NCBI GenBank assembly: GCA_030633145.1
Contig: DAOVTM010000049.1
Coordinates: 1-14,006, forward strand
From: Desulfobulbaceae bacterium
GTDB taxonomy: Bacteria; Desulfobacterota; Desulfobulbia; Desulfobulbales; Desulfobulbaceae
Length of the DNA stretch: 14,006 nucleotides
Direction: 5' to 3'
Every line of letters starts with the position of its first letter. Position 1 is the stretch's first letter. Of the stretch, positions 1-5,684 are shown piece by piece. The notes beneath the pieces were generated by a model. That model was not told the DNA's origin, did no database searches, and was given only the letters and a program-made list of their open reading frames with translations. A program made the position numbers and the translations under genes.

Positions 1-9
1 AAAAACCGC

Positions 10-351
10 ATGAAAGAGACAGAAAAAAGAGAAGAGATAGAAGAAGACAAAGAAGAGGTCGTGATAAGCGGACAGCTTGGTCATCTTTCCCCTGCTGAGG
101 TACTGCAGATTTTTCACATGCATCAAAAAACCGGTAAACTGCTGCTGGAGCTGGAAGACGGTTCAGGCCAGGTTATCTTTCGAAACGGTGAAATATTATC
201 CGCCCGCTATAACAAACTGAAAAACCAGGAGGCTGTACACAAAATTATCAGCCTGCGGCAGGGTCAGTTCAGTTTCACCCCCGGCCTGTCGGCCAGCCTG
301 AAAAAGGCTCGAAAAATAGGCGACTTCATGAGGATACTCCTGAAGGGTTGA
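10..351 (+). CDS. DUF4388 (PatA N-terminal-like) domain protein, possibly 5'-truncated by the window edge
   Basis: The 113-residue product has a charged Glu/Lys-rich start (residues 1-18), followed by a compact domain with the DUF4388 pattern: a 'sGqLghLspaEVLQifhmhqKTGkL' stretch, a 'GqVIFrnGeilsArY' strand-turn-strand and a 'GqFsFtpG' end. DUF4388 domains occur alone or fused to receiver and other signalling domains in delta-proteobacteria and cyanobacteria (PatA). They are thought to act in protein-protein signalling, and no enzymatic activity is expected. The frame stays open to base 1, so the ATG at 10 may be an internal Met of a longer protein whose N-terminus is outside the window; only 9 upstream bases are visible, so no ribosome binding site can be judged. 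The yciO-like gene follows 40 nt downstream on the same strand. Domain identification is fairly sure; the start and exact role are not. Confidence 0.75.
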   Translation: MKETEKREEIEEDKEEVVISGQLGHLSPAEVLQIFHMHQKTGKLLLELEDGSGQVIFRNGEILSARYNKLKNQEAVHKIISLRQGQFSFTPGLSASLKKARKIGDFMRILLKG

Positions 352-391
352 TGAAAGTTGACCAGCATAAATAAGACTGAGAACAGAAACA

Positions 392-1009
392 ATGGCACAA
401 CTGATAGAAATAAATCCATGGAATCCCCAACCCAGACTGATTGCAAAGGTGGTCGAGACCCTGAAAAAAGGCGGGGTTATCTGTTACCCCACAGACACCA
501 TGTATGGGGTGGGCTGTGATATTTTTAACCGTCAGGCAGTGAAGCGGGTCTATCAACTGAAACAGCGACCAAAGAAAAAACCCTTTTCCTTTCTCTGCTC
601 CTCCTTGAAGGATATCAGCCAGTATGCCCATGTGAACAACAATTCCTACCGGATGCTGCGAAAAAACCTGCCCGGCCCATACACCATGGTACTGCCCGGC
701 AGTAAGCTGGTGCCTAAGATCATGCTCACCAAACAGAAAACCGTGGGTATCCGGGTACCGGAATGCGAGATATGCCTGGCTATCGTGGAGGAACTGGGCA
801 ATCCAATCCTCAATACCAGTGCAGTGGAGGAGCAACGGGATGCGCCGGTCATTGATGCCATGGATGTCAATGAACTCTTTGGCAGCCGGGTGGATTTGAT
901 TATCGACGGGGGCGAGGTCTTTCCCGACCCTTCAACGGTTATTTCACTGGTGTCGGATTATCCTGAGATCCTGCGGGAAGGTAAGGGGGATGTTACCCCT
1001 TTCTTGTGA
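392..1009 (+). CDS. yciO: YciO/YrdC/Sua5-family protein (L-threonylcarbamoyladenylate synthase-like)
   Basis: The 205-residue product covers the full length of the YrdC/Sua5 fold. It resembles E. coli YciO (about 206 residues) from end to end: the start 'INPWNPQPRLI', the 'GGVICYPTDTMYGVGC' nucleotide/threonine-binding segment (residues 27-42), the basic 'KQRPKKKPF' loop (57-65), 'VGIRVPE' and the terminal 'REGKGDVTPFL'. Family members bind ATP, bicarbonate and threonine; TsaC/Sua5 makes threonylcarbamoyl-AMP for the t6A37 modification of ANN-decoding tRNAs. YciO is a paralogue whose own role is less settled, so the YciO assignment is preferred over TsaC, and whether it supplies t6A here cannot be told from sequence. 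The ATG at 392 has only a weak purine-rich upstream region (GAGAAC), but it matches the family N-terminus. It converges with the IHF/HU gene. Confidence 0.88.
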   Translation: MAQLIEINPWNPQPRLIAKVVETLKKGGVICYPTDTMYGVGCDIFNRQAVKRVYQLKQRPKKKPFSFLCSSLKDISQYAHVNNNSYRMLRKNLPGPYTMVLPGSKLVPKIMLTKQKTVGIRVPECEICLAIVEELGNPILNTSAVEEQRDAPVIDAMDVNELFGSRVDLIIDGGEVFPDPSTVISLVSDYPEILREGKGDVTPFL

Positions 1010-1039
1010 GGTAAAGTGAAAAATGGAAGGGTAAAGGCA

Positions 1040-1096
1040 TGAGAAGCGAGCAAGGACTTTTGTAGCCTCCCCTCACTCCTCACTCCTCACTTCTCA
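1040..1096 (-). terminator. Possible 3' hairpin of the IHF/HU gene, overlapping its stop codon
   Basis: Bases 1086-1096 and 1040-1050 form an 11-bp inverted repeat. In minus-strand RNA every position pairs (one G-U); in plus-strand RNA one position is an A-C mismatch. The stem therefore favours the leftward transcript of the IHF/HU gene, whose TGA stop (1094-1096) lies in the first arm. The loop is long (about 35 nt), and only a short T-run (TTTTTC) follows about 15 nt further on, so this is weak as an intrinsic terminator. Confidence 0.3.
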
Positions 1097-1099
1097 CCC
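1072..1099. repeat. Four tandem heptamers of the form CTCACNN
   Basis: Four consecutive 7-mers, CTCACTC, CTCACTC, CTCACTT and CTCACCC, run from 1072 to 1099. They cover the end of the IHF/HU gene and the gap to the converging yciO gene. Short heptad-type pyrimidine repeats at gene ends are a feature of some delta-proteobacterial genomes. No function is known to me. Confidence 0.6.
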
Positions 1100-1375
1100 C
1101 TCGATAAGCACTTCCTTGAGCGACTTACTCATAGTGAAGTGCAGTGTCTTTCTCTCCGGGATGTTCATCATCTTTCCGGTTTTGGGGTTCTTGGTGTTGC
1201 GCGGCTTGCGTTTGCGAACCGAAAAACTGCCGAAACCGCGTATCTCCACCCGCCGCCCCTCGGTCAGGGACTGGGTAATTTCCTCTAAAATAATATCAAG
1301 TGCCTGGGCAATATCCTGCTTATAGTAGTCCTGCAGTTGTCCAGCTGCCTCAGTCACCAGTTCACGCTTGAGCAT
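1094..1375 (-). CDS. ihfB: IHF-beta/HU-family DNA-bending protein
   Basis: The 93-residue protein has the full HU/IHF fold: N-terminal helices (residues 3-38), the 'VEIRGFGSFSVRKRK' sheet segment (43-57) and a beta-arm with 'NPKTG' at 63-67. Pro73 ('NIPERK') sits where HU/IHF proteins intercalate a proline into the minor groove to bend DNA. Length is normal (90-100 residues). It lies 105 nt downstream of rpsA in the same orientation, the order seen in enterobacteria (rpsA-ihfB); this context favours IHF-beta over HU, although the sequence alone does not fully separate them. The ATG at 1375 has a good ribosome binding site (AAAGGA, 8 nt upstream). A strong hairpin lies between rpsA and this gene and could reduce or process read-through. 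The product would organise the nucleoid and assist transcription, replication and recombination complexes. Confidence 0.9.
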   Translation of the reverse strand: MLKRELVTEAAGQLQDYYKQDIAQALDIILEEITQSLTEGRRVEIRGFGSFSVRKRKPRNTKNPKTGKMMNIPERKTLHFTMSKSLKEVLIEG

Positions 1376-1413
1376 GATCGTATCCTTTGTTTGTAGTCTG
1401 TGCTTTACAGAAA

Positions 1414-1451
1414 CATGATACAGGAATCACTCTTGTGACTCCTGTATCATG
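1414..1451 (-). terminator. Strong 17-bp hairpin between rpsA and the IHF/HU gene
   Basis: Arms 1414-1430 and 1435-1451 are inverted repeats of 17 bp around a 4-nt loop. In the leftward (rpsA-to-ihfB) RNA the only non-Watson-Crick position is a G-U pair; on the other strand it is an A-C mismatch, which suggests the RNA works leftward. The hairpin begins 30 nt after the rpsA stop. It is followed only by TTTCTG, so it lacks a classical U-tract. It may be a Rho-independent terminator of modest efficiency, an mRNA 3'-end stabiliser, or an RNase processing site that uncouples the two genes. Confidence 0.6.
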
Positions 1452-1465
1452 GGGTGTCGCTGTTT

Positions 1466-1486
1466 CCTACTTCCTGCCTCCTACTT
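1466..1486. repeat. Three tandem pyrimidine-rich heptamers at the rpsA stop codon
   Basis: CCTACTT, CCTGCCT and CCTACTT run in tandem from 1466 to 1486 and include the rpsA stop (1481-1483). They resemble, but do not equal, the CTCACNN heptamers at the end of the neighbouring IHF/HU gene. Low-complexity coding bias for the acidic S1 tail could explain only the last few bases, since most of the run is non-coding. Confidence 0.45.
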
Positions 1487-3244
1487 CTCTTCCTCGTTCG
1501 ACTCTTCTTCAGAACCGGCAGCCGCCTTCAACAGGTCGCCAAAGGTGGACGGCGCAGTATCCTGCACCTTCTTCTTACCACCAGTACCTGTGCTGTCGGA
1601 GGTGGTACTGGTCTCTACCACCGCATCTTCCTCAAGTGCTTTGAGGGACAGGCCGATCTTACGGTCGTCTGCCGAGACATTGATGACCATGGTCTTGAGG
1701 GTATCACCAACAGTAAACATGCCAATGGGGGTCTTGACCTTTTCCCTGCTGATCTCTGAGACATGCACCAGTCCTTCAATGCCCTCTTCAAGCTGAACAA
1801 AGACACCAAAGTCAGTTACATTGGTAATGGCACCCTCGATCATAGAACCGGTGGGATACTTGTTGACAGCTGCCTGCCATGGATCTGGCTCAAGCTGCTT
1901 GACACCCAGGGAGAATCGTTCGTTTTCCTTGTCGATCTTGAGGACTACCGCATGGATGTCCTCACCCTTGGCATACTTCTCGGACGGGTGCTTGATCCGC
2001 TCGGTCCAGGAGAGGTCGGATACATGGATCAGCCCATCTATTCCCTCTTCAATGCCGATAAAGATGCCAAAGTCGGTGATATTTTTAATCTTGCCCTCAA
2101 TAACCGCACCAATGGGGTAGCTCTCTTCCACCAGATCCCAGGGGTTGGGCAGCAACTGTTTCATGCCCAGGGAGATCCGCTTGGTCTCCGCCTCAACCTT
2201 GAGTACCTGAACCGCAATTTCCTCAGCTACAGCAACGATCTTGGATGGGTGGCGAGGTTTCTTCGACCAGCTCATCTCGGAGATATGCACCAACCCTTCC
2301 ACGCCCTCTTCCAGCTCGACAAAGGCACCGTAATCGGTGATGGAGACAACCTTACCGGTAATCCTGGCATCCTTTGGATAGGTTTGCGGCACCAGCTCCC
2401 ATGGATCTGATTTGAGCTGTTTGACACCCAGGGAGACTCGGTCGGAATCTTTATCATATTTGAGAATCTTGACCTCAATCTCTTCACCCACAGCATAGAG
2501 CTTGGAGGGGTGGGAAACTCTGCCCCAGGACAGGTCGGTGATATGACAAAGTCCGTCCATGCCGCCCAGATCGATGAACAGGCCGTAATCGGTGATATTG
2601 GTAATAGCACCCCGGATGGTCTGTCCCTCTTCCAAGGTCGCACGCATCTCCTCGCGCAGTGCGGCTCGTGCCTCCTCCAGAATAGCCCGGCGGGAGATAA
2701 CCACGTTGTTGCGTTTACGGTTGAACTTGAGGATCTTGAACTCAAAAGTGTCGCCGATAAGGGCATCAAGATCCTTGACCGGACGAAGATCAATCTGCGA
2801 GTAGGGGAGAAAGGCCGGAACCCCGATATCAACGGACATACCGCCCTTGACCCGGTTATCGATGCGACCCTCAATGGTGCCGTCTTCTTCCTGGATGGCG
2901 GCAATCTTTTCCCAGACTTTAATGGCAATGGCCTTTTCACGCGACAGTAGCAGCCCGCCTTCTTCTTTTCTCTTTTCTATGAAGACTTCAAACTGGTCGC
3001 CGACCTCGATCGGCTTTTCCAATTCTTCGGTTTTAAATTCGCCAATGGCAATATAGCTCTCTGCCTTGTCGCCGACATCGATGAGGAGTGCGTCCGCATT
3101 GCGGTCAACCACCGTGCCGATGGCCACCTCTCCAACATTGATTACCGTGTTGTTGTCTTCCTGTTCAAAGAGTTCAGCAAAGCTGATGTCTTCCATACCA
3201 TTTTCTTCTGCCGCTTCTGCGGGCTGAGTTCCACTGTCAGTCAT
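1481..3244 (-). CDS. rpsA: 30S ribosomal protein S1
   Basis: The 587-residue protein has six S1 (OB-fold) domains at about residues 38-103, 121-187, 207-275, 292-362, 379-449 and 466-536. Domains 3-6 carry the typical 'ITDYG.F..L..G..GL.HI..LSW' and 'R.SLG.KQL..DPW' motifs; domains 1 and 2 are diverged, as in E. coli S1, where they bind the 30S subunit. An acidic, Ser/Thr-rich tail follows (541-587). S1 unwinds and delivers mRNA to the 30S subunit and represses its own synthesis in E. coli. A start 36 nt upstream (TTG at 3280) is possible by frame, but it lies inside a repeated RNA hairpin. The ATG at 3244 with AGAGGA upstream gives the more usual N-terminus (MTDSG) and is preferred. An IHF/HU gene lies downstream as in other proteobacteria. 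Confidence 0.95.
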   Translation of the reverse strand: MTDSGTQPAEAAEENGMEDISFAELFEQEDNNTVINVGEVAIGTVVDRNADALLIDVGDKAESYIAIGEFKTEELEKPIEVGDQFEVFIEKRKEEGGLLLSREKAIAIKVWEKIAAIQEEDGTIEGRIDNRVKGGMSVDIGVPAFLPYSQIDLRPVKDLDALIGDTFEFKILKFNRKRNNVVISRRAILEEARAALREEMRATLEEGQTIRGAITNITDYGLFIDLGGMDGLCHITDLSWGRVSHPSKLYAVGEEIEVKILKYDKDSDRVSLGVKQLKSDPWELVPQTYPKDARITGKVVSITDYGAFVELEEGVEGLVHISEMSWSKKPRHPSKIVAVAEEIAVQVLKVEAETKRISLGMKQLLPNPWDLVEESYPIGAVIEGKIKNITDFGIFIGIEEGIDGLIHVSDLSWTERIKHPSEKYAKGEDIHAVVLKIDKENERFSLGVKQLEPDPWQAAVNKYPTGSMIEGAITNVTDFGVFVQLEEGIEGLVHVSEISREKVKTPIGMFTVGDTLKTMVINVSADDRKIGLSLKALEEDAVVETSTTSDSTGTGGKKKVQDTAPSTFGDLLKAAAGSEEESNEEEK

Positions 3245-3259
3245 GGGTTTTTTTGTCCT

Positions 3260-3287
3260 CTGGTGATCGGTACATTCCAACCATCAG
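3260..3287 (-). repeat. Leader hairpin copy 2 (next to the rpsA Shine-Dalgarno)
   Basis: A 28-nt hairpin in leftward RNA: an 11-bp stem (10 of 11 positions pair, one A-C mismatch) and a hexaloop AAUGUA. It is closed by UGG/CCG, which is shared with copy 1. Its 3' side abuts AGGA (3259-3256), the presumed ribosome binding site of rpsA. The alternative TTG start of rpsA lies inside this element. Confidence 0.7.
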
Positions 3288-3338
3288 TCATGTAAAGGTT
3301 TTTTCGCTCCCCTTCATGGGTAACGAATGAGATTTCCT

Positions 3339-3366
3339 CTACTGAGCGGTTCATTCCACTCAGCAG
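3339..3366 (-). repeat. Leader hairpin copy 1
   Basis: A 28-nt hairpin in leftward RNA: 11 of 11 positions pair (two wobble pairs) and the hexaloop is AAUGAA. It lies exactly 79 nt upstream of copy 2. The 12-nt tip differs from copy 2 at one base, while four of the eight outer stem pairs differ. Three of those four still pair, including a G-C to U-A double change. Confidence 0.7.
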
Positions 3367-3428
3367 TCATACAAATTTTTTAATTGCTTCCCTCGCTTCC
3401 CTCCATGGGGCAGCAATTAAAAATAATT

Positions 3429-3457
3429 CTTTTACCAGAATTTTTTTTGAAAGACAA
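3429..3457 (-). promoter_or_regulatory. Possible sigma70 promoter for rpsA
   Basis: On the minus strand TTGTCT (3457-3452) and TAAAAG (3434-3429) are separated by 17 nt; each matches consensus at 4 of 6 positions. Transcription would start near 3422, so the leader RNA would begin at the 12-bp inverted repeat. The match is only moderate, and AT-rich DNA gives such hits by chance. Confidence 0.35.
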
Positions 3458-3487
3458 CTTTTTCTTCTTGAAAAGCTGTCTTTTTTT
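3450..3487. terminator. Hairpin with a T-run between the zinc-ribbon gene and rpsA
   Basis: Arms 3450-3463 and 3470-3483 pair over 14 positions with one mismatch and one wobble. A run of seven T (3481-3487) follows on the plus strand. The only gene ending here is the leftward one at 3500, for which the sequence past the stem is A-rich, so the element is oriented the wrong way for a classical intrinsic terminator. It may still mark the 3' end of that mRNA, or stop antisense transcription. Its left arm overlaps the proposed rpsA -35 box. Confidence 0.35.
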
Positions 3488-3499
3488 CCAACCTGAGAG

Positions 3500-4231
3500 T
3501 TACCCGTCAAGCTCCTCAAGGAACGGCCCGAACAGGGCCTCATAGTTGGGGATGGCCTTGTGAAGGATAATATCAAAATAATCAAGATCCTGTTCCCCCA
3601 CCACCAGATTGGCACTGTAGGCCAGGGCTTCCATATCATAAAGGCTGTGAAATTCCGGCCCCAGTATAATGTAAAAAATATACCGTCGCTGCCGCATCAC
3701 CATTTCCCGCATAAACTGATGAAAAACAGATTGATCCAGGCCGCCCGGCTCAAAACCGGTATGATAGACAATACAGGCAAAACTAACCACCCTGGTCTGC
3801 TCAATGGCATCTTCCGCTGATTCAGCAGTCAGGGTGCGGTATCCAAGGGACTCCATGGCCCCCTTGATCTTTTCCATGGCCTCACCATCAGTATTAAGAA
3901 CCAGAGCCATGGGTACATCCCGCACCTTTTCTTCATCACTGATGCTTCCAGATTTCAACCACCCCAGATCCGGCGGATTGGGCGGAGTTGCCTTGGAGGC
4001 TGTACCGGCACTCTTCTCATGCACCGATGCTTTTTCCTTCTTTGCCGCATCCTGTTCAGCCACTCCGACAGCCTTGCCCGAACTATCCACCGGGATTGTC
4101 TTTTTACAGTGTTTACAGGGAATGTTGAGTGTCTTACCCGGTTTGAGACCTTTGAGAGCCTGCTGGATTTTCGCACTCTGCTTGGCGTTAAATTTTAAAG
4201 CACCCTGGCAATAGGGACATTTGCTGATCAT
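3500..4231 (-). CDS. Zinc-ribbon protein with a degenerate receiver-like domain
   Basis: The 243-residue product starts with a zinc ribbon made of two CxxC pairs (Cys5/Cys8 and Cys39/Cys42), of the kind found at the start of many delta-proteobacterial regulators. A Lys/Ala/Pro-rich linker follows (about 50-100), then a Rossmann-like domain beginning 'MALVLNTDGEAMEKIKGAMESLGYRT' style (about 107 onward). That domain resembles response-regulator receivers, but the usual acidic cluster and phospho-acceptor Asp are not apparent ('ACIVYHTGF' stands where the Asp strand should be), so phosphorylation is unlikely. AAGGAG lies 7 nt before the ATG. The gene is 51 nt downstream of the PilT/PilU-type ATPase, on the same strand, and probably co-transcribed; a role in pilus or motility control is inferred from this context only. 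No established family name was recognised for the whole protein. Confidence 0.75.
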   Translation of the reverse strand: MISKCPYCQGALKFNAKQSAKIQQALKGLKPGKTLNIPCKHCKKTIPVDSSGKAVGVAEQDAAKKEKASVHEKSAGTASKATPPNPPDLGWLKSGSISDEEKVRDVPMALVLNTDGEAMEKIKGAMESLGYRTLTAESAEDAIEQTRVVSFACIVYHTGFEPGGLDQSVFHQFMREMVMRQRRYIFYIILGPEFHSLYDMEALAYSANLVVGEQDLDYFDIILHKAIPNYEALFGPFLEELDG

Positions 4232-4282
4232 TGTCTTACTCCTTTATTCGTATCTAACAACTCCTTCTTCACACCTGCCTCC

Positions 4283-5455
4283 TCACGCATAGGGATCGCC
4301 TTCCTCTTCTATAACCATCTCCAATCCTTCAATATTCGAGGTCTTCTCCCCCCGGGACGACTTGACAGTGTCCATACCCCGCTTGACCACACTACGGTTG
4401 CTGGAGTAAGATAGTGCATGCTGCTCGGTGATTAACTCCTGTTCAAAGAGTTGCAGCAGATGCTGATCAAAGGTACGCATATCCAGGGTCACCCCTTCCT
4501 TGAGTACGTTGTAAAAAGTCTTTTCCTCGGTTTCACCGTTGATCAACAAATCCTTGATGCGCAAACTGGTGCAGAGGATCTCCAGGGCAGCGATCCGCCC
4601 TCCGCCGATTCGGGGCAGGAGCCGCTGACTGACCACCCAGCGGATGGTATCGGCCAGCCGGTTCCTGACCTGGCCCTGTTCATTGTGTTCATACATACCG
4701 ATAACCCTGTTCAGGGTCTGACCGGCATCAATGGTATGGAGCGAGGAAAAGACCACATGGCCGGTTTCCGCTGCTGTCAGGGCGATCTCCAGGGTAACCC
4801 GATCCCGGATCTCACCCACCAGGATGACCTTGGGAGCCTGACGCAGAGCCGCACGCAGACCACCGGCAAAGGTATCAAAATCATCCCCCTGCTCACGCTG
4901 GTTAAAGGTTGCCTTTTTATGGGGATGGACATACTCAATGGGATCTTCCAGGGTGACCAGATGAACGGCTCGGGTCAAGTTGATCTCATTGAGGATGGCG
5001 GCCATGGATGTGGTTTTACCGGTACCGGTGGCTCCGGTAAAGAGGATCAGTCCATTGCGCTCCTGAGCCATCTTGTTGAAACAATCTGGAAAATTAAACT
5101 GTTTAATGCTGGGGATTTCAGTCTCCAGTTTACGAAGCACCGAGGTAAAACACCCCTTCTGGGTAAAGACATTGACCCGGAAGCGAGCCTGTCCGGGCAG
5201 GGTATAGGAGAGATCGCAGGATCCCTTGGTAACCAGATCACTGAGCAGCCGCTTATTGCCGTCAATGAGGTTAAGGGCAAAGACTTCGGTCTGAAAGGGG
5301 GTCAGTTCCAGTACTGCTGGCTCAACGTCAACCCCTGTCAGTGCACCATCACTTTCCACCTGGAGCATCTTGCCCACGGTGATATTGAGATCAGATACCC
5401 GTTCATGCTTGGCCAGCATGGCGGCAATCCAGTAGTTAATTTCCGGCTGTTTCAT
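4283..5455 (-). CDS. pilU: Type IV pilus retraction ATPase, PilT/PilU family (PilU-like)
   Basis: The 390-residue protein has all motifs of the PilT branch of secretion ATPases: Walker A GATGTGKT (141-148), Asp box TLEDPIEY (168-175), Walker B ILVGEIRD with catalytic Glu215, and His box (about 229-240, ending SSLH). It would power pilus retraction from the cytoplasmic face of the inner membrane. PilT's diagnostic 'AIRNLIRE' motif is absent; the C-terminal segment 'GVTLDMRTFDQHLLQLFE' resembles PilU, a PilT-dependent accessory retraction motor. A C-terminal tail rich in Ser and Glu (about 350-390) extends beyond the core. The ATG at 5455 has GGGAG about 9 nt upstream. It is divergent from ilvD and probably forms an operon with the following zinc-ribbon gene. 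PilT rather than PilU remains possible. Confidence 0.9.
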   Translation of the reverse strand: MKQPEINYWIAAMLAKHERVSDLNITVGKMLQVESDGALTGVDVEPAVLELTPFQTEVFALNLIDGNKRLLSDLVTKGSCDLSYTLPGQARFRVNVFTQKGCFTSVLRKLETEIPSIKQFNFPDCFNKMAQERNGLILFTGATGTGKTTSMAAILNEINLTRAVHLVTLEDPIEYVHPHKKATFNQREQGDDFDTFAGGLRAALRQAPKVILVGEIRDRVTLEIALTAAETGHVVFSSLHTIDAGQTLNRVIGMYEHNEQGQVRNRLADTIRWVVSQRLLPRIGGGRIAALEILCTSLRIKDLLINGETEEKTFYNVLKEGVTLDMRTFDQHLLQLFEQELITEQHALSYSSNRSVVKRGMDTVKSSRGEKTSNIEGLEMVIEEEGDPYA

Positions 5456-5564
5456 GGATTATGCTCCCAAGATTCTTATGTTATATTACTGTTTCATTCA
5501 GGTGCGCAACCTGTTCCGACCTGCCCGACCTGCTACTTTAGAAACAGGAAAGAACAGGAAACAC

Positions 5565-5593
5565 TTGAACATCGAGGTACAATTATTTAGTAT
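5565..5593 (+). promoter_or_regulatory. Possible promoter for ilvD
   Basis: TTGAAC (5565-5570) and TAGTAT (5588-5593) are separated by 17 nt and each matches the sigma70 consensus at 4 of 6 positions. The predicted leader of about 85 nt ends in AGGAGG, 7 nt before the ilvD ATG. No leader peptide with runs of Ile/Val/Leu codons and no attenuator hairpin was seen. Confidence 0.35.
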
Positions 5594-5601
5594 CGTCTTT
5601 T

Positions 5602-5629
5602 ATTATCTTCAAATATACATAGATTTCAA
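5602..5629 (-). promoter_or_regulatory. Possible promoter for the pilus ATPase gene
   Basis: On the minus strand TTGAAA (5629-5624) and GATAAT (5607-5602), each 5 of 6 to consensus, are 16 nt apart. The transcript would have a leader of about 140 nt. It faces away from, and overlaps the leader of, the proposed ilvD promoter, so the two could interfere. Confidence 0.4.
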
Positions 5630-5684
5630 GAAAAAAAGAAACCCTTAACCACGTTTTCAGATAATTCCCTCAGGAGGAATACAA

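Larger units (their letters stand above)
3245..3424 (-). promoter_or_regulatory. Structured rpsA 5' leader with a repeated hairpin unit
   Basis: About 180 nt precede the rpsA ATG. They hold two diverged copies of one hairpin (3339-3366 and 3260-3287) and, further upstream, a perfect 12-bp inverted repeat (3412-3423 with 3377-3388) whose 23-nt loop is rich in GGA. Each of the two hairpins is preceded by ATGA and followed at once by AGGA; the second AGGA is the Shine-Dalgarno sequence of rpsA. In E. coli the rpsA leader also folds into successive hairpins with GGA-containing tips that drive translation and respond to free S1. By analogy this leader is likely to mediate S1 autoregulation; that is inference. 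Confidence 0.65.

Noticed and set aside
1763..2410. 215-codon plus-strand frame opposite rpsA
   Set aside because: Its repetitive translation mirrors the S1 domain repeats on the other strand; it is not a gene.
3245..3280. Upstream TTG start for rpsA, adding 12 residues
   Set aside because: The TTG lies inside a repeated RNA hairpin and would place the ribosome binding site within structure. The ATG at 3244 has AGAGGA upstream and gives a typical S1 N-terminus.
4451..5590. 379-codon open frame on the plus strand opposite the pilus ATPase
   Set aside because: It is antisense to a gene with full catalytic motifs and its translation shows no family features.
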